From Acidimicrobiia bacterium (GTDB lineage: Bacteria > Actinomycetota > Acidimicrobiia > IMCC26256 > PALSA-555): a stretch of DNA of 11,195 nt. Position 1 is the stretch's first letter. Every line of letters starts with the position of its first letter. A program made the position numbers and the translations under genes. Location of the stretch: the NCBI GenBank assembly GCA_022865365.1, contig JALHSW010000102.1:1-11195 (forward strand), in the 5' to 3' direction. The notes below the pieces were generated by a model. That model was not told the DNA's origin and ran no database searches. It saw only the letters and a list, made by a program, of their open reading frames with translations. Shown piece by piece: positions 7,252-11,195 of the stretch.

Positions 7252-7829
7252 GGACCCTCCTCCATGAGCTCGGGAAGACGTCTGATCTCGAACGAGACGA
7301 CGATTTGGAACGCGCCGGCAACGATCGCCCAGAGCCCGGCCATGGCGATCGCGAGACCGAGCGTCTGAATCGGACGTGCGAGCAGCACGATCCCGATGGC
7401 CACCTCGACGAGGCCGAAGACGAGGAACAGGCCCCACGAGTCGCCCGCGTGCCGGTTCGCCAGCGCGCCCAGGAGGTGGAACACCCCCGAGACGATGACC
7501 CACGCGCCGATGAAGATTGCCAGTACGTGCAACGTCGGGGACGGCCAGGACACGAACGCGACACCGACCAGGAGCTCGAGCACGCCCACGAAGACGTTCC
7601 ACCCGCGTCCCGTGCCGTCGGCCGGCTTCGACAACACCTGCAACACCCCGCGCACGATGAAGAGGAGCGCGACGATCAGCGCGAGGTCCTCCGCCGTCCA
7701 CTGGATCGACAGGATCACGATGCCCGCGACAACCGACACGATCCCGGCGAGCAGCACGACCCACCAGGTCTTCGCGATCTCTGCGGCGTTGCTCCGGTCG
7801 ACGCGACCCGAGGCCAGCGGATTCAGCAT
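7245..7829 (-). CDS. HdeD-family (DUF308) membrane protein
   Basis: A 194-residue integral membrane protein with six predicted helices (about 22-41, 47-66, 77-94, 99-121, 131-150, 154-178), in the repeated hairpin pattern of the HdeD/DUF308 family. Family motifs include the WWVVLLAGIVSVVAGI opening and WAIVAGAFQIV near the end. Escherichia coli HdeD is linked to acid resistance; the molecular function is unknown and need not be the same here. Start ATG 7829 has GAGGAG 8 nt upstream (7838-7843). The gene overlaps the RDD gene by 7 nt (ATGCTGA), so its translation may be coupled to it. It is the last gene of the leftward membrane operon and ends in the hairpin shared with the channel gene. The C terminus (EIRRLPELMEEGPA) is short and cytoplasmic. 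Confidence 0.9.
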   Translation of the reverse strand: MLNPLASGRVDRSNAAEIAKTWWVVLLAGIVSVVAGIVILSIQWTAEDLALIVALLFIVRGVLQVLSKPADGTGRGWNVFVGVLELLVGVAFVSWPSPTLHVLAIFIGAWVIVSGVFHLLGALANRHAGDSWGLFLVFGLVEVAIGIVLLARPIQTLGLAIAMAGLWAIVAGAFQIVVSFEIRRLPELMEEGPA

Positions 7830-8410
7830 TGGGAGCTCTCCTCTCGATTGCTTCTTGGCTCGATTGCTTCTTGGCTCGACTGCTCTTGGGCTCGACTGCT
7901 CTCAGGCAGGGTGGGACGACGGGCGAGGAACCGGAGACGGGCGGTGCGGGCGTCCCAGTCGTAGACGACGACGGTGCCGGCGAGCACGTCCTGGAGCGCC
8001 CGGTGCTGCTTGCCGATGATGATCCCGACGAAGCCGATGCCGAACGTCAAGAAGCTGAGGGCGAGCGCCGGCGCGCGCACGATGCCACGCCACGGGTCGA
8101 GCGGGCCACCGTCGCGGTCGACGACGCGCAGGCCGAGGAGGGCCATGCCCGGGGTCTTGCCCGAGGCCGCCCACGAGCCACCGAAGTAGAGCCACTCCCA
8201 GAGTGCGATCAGCAGCGTCCAGGCCCACCCCGGACCGCTCTGCCGGTTCAGGTCGGTCTGGAGCATCAGGTTGATGAGGAACGCCCCCACGCTGACGCTG
8301 ACCGCGAACACCAACAGGCTGATCCCCATGTCGACGAGGTAGGCCGCGACCCGGGTCGCCGGGCCGGCGTACTGGCCCAAGCGGGTGGCCTCGGGGGGCG
8401 CGGGCTTCAC
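7823..8410 (-). CDS. RDD-family membrane protein
   Basis: A 195-residue RDD-domain protein (PF06271) in the cytoplasmic membrane. The namesake residues are visible: R20 and D27 in TRVAAYLVDMG, and D141 in RALQDVLAGTVVVYD. The family block GKTPGMALLGLRVVD is at 84-98. Helices lie at about 22-47, 62-80 and 113-133. RDD proteins are proposed to act in ion/proton exchange or as membrane accessories; the function here is unknown. The C-terminal tail (about 169-195, rich in E, S, Q and R) is encoded by four 16-bp tandem repeats and looks acquired and low-complexity. It starts with GTG at 8410, overlapping the stop of the repeat-protein gene as GTGA. There is no Shine-Dalgarno upstream, so translation probably depends on termination-reinitiation. 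It overlaps the HdeD gene by 7 nt downstream. Confidence 0.9.
   Translation of the reverse strand: MKPAPPEATRLGQYAGPATRVAAYLVDMGISLLVFAVSVSVGAFLINLMLQTDLNRQSGPGWAWTLLIALWEWLYFGGSWAASGKTPGMALLGLRVVDRDGGPLDPWRGIVRAPALALSFLTFGIGFVGIIIGKQHRALQDVLAGTVVVYDWDARTARLRFLARRPTLPESSRAQEQSSQEAIEPRSNREESSQC
7838..7843 (-). promoter_or_regulatory. Ribosome binding site of the HdeD-family gene (GAGGAG)
   Basis: GAGGAG, 8 nt before the ATG at 7829. It lies within the last codons of the RDD gene and directly abuts the tandem 16-bp repeat, so a change in repeat number would alter what is translated across it. Confidence 0.6.
7843..7906. repeat. Four tandem 16-bp repeats at the 3' end of the RDD gene
   Basis: Plus-strand units: CTCGATTGCTTCTTGG at 7843-7858 and again, identical, at 7859-7874; then CTCGACTGCTCTTGGG at 7875-7890 and CTCGACTGCTCTCAGG at 7891-7906. 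The period of 16 is not a multiple of three, so each unit is read in a different frame of the RDD tail. The array abuts the HdeD ribosome binding site. Confidence 0.9.
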
Positions 8411-8790
8411 GCGACGAAATGGGGAGGGCCGACGGGTGTCTTGGCCGAATCTCGCCGCAGGATCCGATCAGCGATCGCGTTCGACACCTGGTCGAGGCTC
8501 ACGGCCCGGGCTCGGATCGAGTCGAGCACCCGTTGCGCGACACCGCTCGTGGAGTCGGCGATGATCGCGCCGAGCTCGGTGCGCTGCACCAGGTCTTCGA
8601 CGTCGACCTTCGCGACCATCGCGTTGACGTCCACCCGGGCTACGAGCTGATCGATGTCGATCCGGTCGAGCAGCCGGTCGAGGTCGATCCGGTCGAGCAG
8701 CTTGTTGACGTCGATGTGCTCGAGCACCGCATCGACGTCGACGAGGTTGAGCACTCCGTCGAGGCTCGGACGCGGCAGGCGCGGTGACAC
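8407..8790 (-). CDS. Nonapeptide-repeat protein, partner of the RDD protein
   Basis: A 127-residue, mainly hydrophilic protein of unknown function. Residues 17-70 are six consecutive 9-residue repeats of pattern [IV]D[VLI][DNE]xL/MVxx (VDVDAVLEH, IDVNKLLDR, IDLDRLLDR, IDIDQLVAR, VDVNAMVAK, VDVEDLVQR). A seventh, degenerate unit TELGAIIAD is followed by STSGVAQRVLDSIRARAVSLD and ADRILRRD. From memory, the same repeat-plus-TELGAII...STSGV region occurs fused to the N terminus of RDD proteins in other actinobacteria; here it is a separate gene. No membrane helix or signal peptide is seen. Regular hydrophobic/acidic spacing suggests a solenoid or an amphipathic surface. It starts with GTG at 8790, 6 nt after the upstream membrane gene, with GAGGG about 10 nt ahead. 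Its stop overlaps the RDD start by 4 nt. Confidence 0.85.
   Translation of the reverse strand: MSPRLPRPSLDGVLNLVDVDAVLEHIDVNKLLDRIDLDRLLDRIDIDQLVARVDVNAMVAKVDVEDLVQRTELGAIIADSTSGVAQRVLDSIRARAVSLDQVSNAIADRILRRDSAKTPVGPPHFVA
8554..8742. repeat. 27-bp coding repeats (9-residue units)
   Basis: In-frame 27-bp repeats encoding the nonapeptide units of residues 17-79. The best conserved pair shares the 18-mer GTCGATCCGGTCGAGCAG at 8656-8673 and 8683-8700, exactly 27 bp apart; the other units have diverged in DNA more than in protein, which suggests an old expansion kept by selection. Confidence 0.8.
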
Positions 8791-8796
8791 GAGCCG

Positions 8797-10023
8797 TTAG
8801 CCCTCTTCCGCACCGGCCGGTACGGACGCCCCCCGCCCGATGAACTCGATCAACGCGAGGTACACGAGCAGCAGGATCCCGACTCCCAGCACGGTGCCGG
8901 GTTTCGGGTGGTTCCAGATGATGAGGATCGCGAAGGCCACCCCGACCCCGGCGACGCGCAACGGGGTCTTGGACCGGGCGACGAAGGTCGCGACCGGCCC
9001 CGCCTCGACGTCGGAGTCTCCGCCGAGCGCCTTGGTCCAGAAGCCCCGGATGCGGGTCGCCAGGTGCGATGGACCCATGACCCACGCTCCGATCGCGATC
9101 ACCAACCCGAGCACGACCAAGGTGGTCCCCGACTGTCGCAGGAACGACGTGAGCTGGTCCCACACCGCGCCGGCCGAACCCCGCCGGGCACCGGCGTTCG
9201 TGATCGCGTCGAGATAGAAGTTCCGTCCGACGCTGAGGAGCGCGAGCTGGAGCGCGACCACGACCGCGACCGAGATGCCGAGGCGCATGATCGTGCGCCG
9301 CCGGTTGCTCGACAGCGCGATCGCACCGGCGAAGCAGAGCAGAGCGATGAAGGGCAGCACCCACGCCACCGTCTGGAGCAGGTCGACGAGACCCTGCACC
9401 TGCTCGAGCTCCTTCGACTGGAACAGAACCACGCTCTGGTACTTCTGCGGGAGCTCGACACTGTCGAACACCGAGATGCCTCGCGCGTCCAACCGCTTCT
9501 TGACGTTGTTGAAGATCTCTTCGATGTTGACCGAGATGGTGCCGTCCTTGGTCGAGACTCGCGACGTGTCGCCCGTGAGCACCGCGACGACGGCGGTGTG
9601 GGCCCGCCGGTTCACGTTCTCCCACAGCGTCTGGAACCGATCCGACTGGACGAGCTTCAGCGCAGCGGTGTTGGCGAACGTCTCGAGGCCACCGGTGATC
9701 GGAGCCGCGAGGATGTCGGCCCGCTTCGGGAGGGCGTCGGCCACCTGCTTCTCGACCTTGCCATCGGCAAACAAGGCAGTCGTGACCCGGTCGGCGACGC
9801 CGTGCTGGATGTCGGAGTTGCCGGCGAGCGGGCCGATCGTGGCGACGTACTGGTCGCTGTCGAGGAGCGTGGCGCGCACCCAAATCGCGCTCATCGAGAG
9901 CGGTACGAGGATGACCCCAATGATCAGCAGCGTCGCGGCGACGATCCGGCGCCAGCGAGGGACGGAACGAGCCGGGGTCCCGGTCTCCGGCTTCGCCGGT
10001 GCTGTCTTCGGCTGCCCGACCAC
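8797..10023 (-). CDS. Six-helix membrane protein with large extracytoplasmic domain, unknown function
   Basis: I do not recognise a characterised family for this 408-residue protein; similar hypothetical membrane proteins are common in actinobacteria. After a Pro/Lys-rich cytoplasmic N terminus comes helix 1 (27-49), then an extracytoplasmic domain of about 160 residues (50-211), then helices at about 215-237, 244-264, 299-317, 346-361 and 366-386. Six helices place both ends inside. The outer domain starts LLDSDQYVATIGPLA, contains no cysteine and has an amphipathic stretch (NIEEIFNNVKKRLDARG). No catalytic motif is visible. The start is GTG 10023 with GGGGG 6 nt upstream. It is the first gene of the leftward operon repeat protein-RDD-HdeD (6-nt gap, overlap, overlap), so these proteins probably act together in the membrane. 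A perfect hairpin lies just upstream of its ribosome binding site. Confidence 0.88.
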   Translation of the reverse strand: MVGQPKTAPAKPETGTPARSVPRWRRIVAATLLIIGVILVPLSMSAIWVRATLLDSDQYVATIGPLAGNSDIQHGVADRVTTALFADGKVEKQVADALPKRADILAAPITGGLETFANTAALKLVQSDRFQTLWENVNRRAHTAVVAVLTGDTSRVSTKDGTISVNIEEIFNNVKKRLDARGISVFDSVELPQKYQSVVLFQSKELEQVQGLVDLLQTVAWVLPFIALLCFAGAIALSSNRRRTIMRLGISVAVVVALQLALLSVGRNFYLDAITNAGARRGSAGAVWDQLTSFLRQSGTTLVVLGLVIAIGAWVMGPSHLATRIRGFWTKALGGDSDVEAGPVATFVARSKTPLRVAGVGVAFAILIIWNHPKPGTVLGVGILLLVYLALIEFIGRGASVPAGAEEG

Positions 10024-10042
10024 GTTGTACCCCCGTAGGCTT

Positions 10043-10060
10043 GGACGCCGTCAGGCGTCC
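10043..10060 (-). terminator. Perfect 7-bp hairpin between the HD-domain gene and the membrane operon
   Basis: GGACGCC (10043-10049), loop GTCA, GGCGTCC (10054-10060). It lies 47 nt past the stop of the HD-domain gene and 8 nt before the GGGGG ribosome binding site of the next gene. No U-tract follows. It could be a weak terminator of the upstream gene or a 5'-leader structure controlling access to that ribosome binding site; sequence alone does not decide. Confidence 0.4.
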
Positions 10061-10091
10061 CTCCGTGCCAGACGAGCGCCCGACTGAGGGG

Positions 10092-10097
10092 ATAGTA
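10092..10097 (-). promoter_or_regulatory. Candidate -10 element of the membrane operon
   Basis: TACTAT on the minus strand fits TAnnnT and is a rare AT-rich hexamer in this GC-rich region, in the 83-bp spacer 10024-10106. No good -35 is visible 16-18 nt upstream. If used, transcription would start near 10085, giving a leader of about 60 nt that contains the hairpin at 10043-10060. Confidence 0.3.
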
Positions 10098-10106
10098 ACG
10101 GCATCC

Positions 10107-11195
10107 TCACCCGGCGCGCTCGTCGGCGAGGTGGCCGAGGCCGGCCGAGCCGGGTCCGGCCAGGGGCGGGCTGACGTCCCAGTCCCGAGCCGCCTCGGCA
10201 CTCTCGTGACCCGCGCCGTGGTGGAGGCCGCGCTGCTCGAGCGCGCTGATCAGGGCTTCGACGCACGTCGGGTGGAACTGTGTCCCGGCCTGGGCGCGCA
10301 GCTCGACGAACGCGACGTCCTGTGGCAGGGCGCGGCGGTAGGCCCGGGTGGAGGTCATCGCGTCGTACGCATCGGCGACGGCGACGATGTGCCGTGCGAC
10401 CGCATCGGGTCGGTGGTCGTCGTCCCAGGGCGCGTAGACGCCCAGTGCGATCGGGGCGACCGGGGCCAGGAAGTCGATGCGCGAGAGGAGCGCGACCGTG
10501 ACGTCTTCGTGCTGACGCACCCTCTCGTACTCGGCCGCAGTCAGCGGCCCCGGCTTGTTGAGGAGCTGGTTCGGGACGACGAGCTTGCCGATGTCGTGCA
10601 TCAGCGCGGCACGTCGCAGCCGCTCGAGCGAGTGACCATGAAGACCGAGATGCTCGCCCATGAAACGGGCGTAGGCCGCGACCCGCTCGGCGTGACCGGC
10701 GGTGTAACGGTCCTTTGCCTCGAGCGCGTGCACGAGCACGAGCAGTGCCTCGTCGTTGGCCTCTCGGTAGCGTAGGTACGCAGCGAACGCGGCTCGACCA
10801 ACCAGGATCGGCGTCACCGTGAGCACGAGCACGGCGCCACCGACGTCGAGGTACAGGCGACCCAGCGCGGCACCGAGGATCGCAAACGGATAGACGTGCC
10901 ACTGCCACGCCGCGAGGGTGAGCAGCACGTCGCGCGACGGGCGTCGACGGAGGCGACCCATCGCGTAGCTCACGGCGCAGGCGTCCACGACGAACGCGGC
11001 CAGTGCGGCGAGCGTTGCGCCGAAGAGCAGCAGTGGGACCGAATCGAGCCAGCCGCTCGGAAGTGCCCACAGCACCGCGACGCCGGCACCCATCGCGAGC
11101 GCGTACATGCCGGCGTTGTACCCGAGCTTGGCCCATTGATGTTCACGGATCAGCGGGAGGTACAGGCCGCCGCAGCAACCGACCAGCACCGCACC
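10107..11195 (-). CDS. Membrane-anchored HD-domain phosphohydrolase related to HD-GYP, degenerate (5' end outside window)
   Basis: The C-terminal 362 residues of a protein whose frame stays open to the window edge; GTG 11189 is only the first in-window start. Numbered from it, hydrophobic helices occupy about 24-43, 51-72, 88-109 and 117-138, then a cytoplasmic HD domain: H166 (TAGHAERV), H198-D199 with GK (MHDIGK), NKPGPLT (211-217), H227 (RQHED) and VADAYDAMTSTRAYR (271-285, D273). HD-GYP proteins hydrolyse cyclic di-GMP, but the usual HHERxDGxGYP segment is replaced here by GVYAPWDDDHRPDA (about 250-263). Two expected metal-binding histidines and the GYP signature are absent, so cyclic-di-GMP hydrolysis is doubtful. 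The remaining HD residues could still support another phosphohydrolase activity or a purely regulatory role. The C-terminal 45 residues are low-complexity (Gly/Ala/Pro). It is transcribed in the same direction as the membrane operon, 83 bp upstream of it. Confidence 0.88.
   Translation of the reverse strand, partial: GAVLVGCCGGLYLPLIREHQWAKLGYNAGMYALAMGAGVAVLWALPSGWLDSVPLLLFGATLAALAAFVVDACAVSYAMGRLRRRPSRDVLLTLAAWQWHVYPFAILGAALGRLYLDVGGAVLVLTVTPILVGRAAFAAYLRYREANDEALLVLVHALEAKDRYTAGHAERVAAYARFMGEHLGLHGHSLERLRRAALMHDIGKLVVPNQLLNKPGPLTAAEYERVRQHEDVTVALLSRIDFLAPVAPIALGVYAPWDDDHRPDAVARHIVAVADAYDAMTSTRAYRRALPQDVAFVELRAQAGTQFHPTCVEALISALEQRGLHHGAGHESAEAARDWDVSPPLAGPGSAGLGHLADERAG

Noticed and set aside
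7033..7764. Long alternative minus-strand frame across the HdeD gene
   Set aside because: Arginine/glycine-rich shadow frame; the frame with six hydrophobic helices and a ribosome binding site is the real gene.
8554..8742. Possible CRISPR-like array
   Set aside because: The 27-bp units are contiguous, in frame and encode nonapeptides, without spacers or cas genes.
8908..10038. Plus-strand open frame of 376 codons opposite the six-helix membrane protein
   Set aside because: Extremely charged composition with no hydrophobic core or motif, as expected from reading the complement of a membrane-protein gene.

Overview
The window is a gene-dense stretch of a high-GC bacterial chromosome. The strong G/C third-position bias, GTG starts, short overlaps between genes and the protein families (amidohydrolase_2, HD-type phosphohydrolase, RDD and HdeD membrane proteins, nonapeptide-repeat protein) suggest an actinobacterium. 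Acidimicrobiia is my best guess, but the sequence alone does not prove it. I see no rRNA, tRNA, CRISPR array, insertion sequence, phage gene or origin.

Block A (1-6395, minus strand) reads from right to left as a probable operon. It runs amidohydrolase -> PLP-dependent lyase/decarboxylase of the sphingosine-1-phosphate lyase type -> alpha/beta hydrolase -> YpfJ-type zinc metallopeptidase -> acyltransferase-3/SGNH O-acyltransferase, and probably into a further gene whose ATG lies on the first three bases of the window. Junctions are tight (25, about 82, 2 and -3 nt). The first two genes may share a degradative pathway. The last two belong to the cell envelope.

Block B (6467-7225, plus strand) is a single K+ channel gene. 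It is divergent from block A across a 71-bp spacer and convergent with block C. The block B/C junction is a GC-rich hairpin that contains both stop codons.

Block C (7245-10023, minus strand) is a four-gene membrane operon: a six-helix membrane protein with a large extracytoplasmic domain -> a protein of 9-residue repeats -> an RDD-family membrane protein -> an HdeD-family membrane protein. Its junctions are 6 nt, a GTGA overlap and a 7-nt overlap. The 3' end of the RDD gene carries four tandem 16-bp repeats next to the hdeD ribosome binding site.

Block D (10107-11195, minus strand) is the C-terminal part of a membrane-anchored HD-domain phosphohydrolase related to HD-GYP proteins but without the GYP signature. 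An 83-bp spacer with a perfect hairpin separates it from block C.

Most of this is ordinary housekeeping and accessory content. The best leads are the tandem repeat that could switch RDD/HdeD reading frames, the split repeat/RDD gene pair, the acyltransferase with no canonical start codon, and the degenerate HD-GYP domain. I found no convincing wholly new system.
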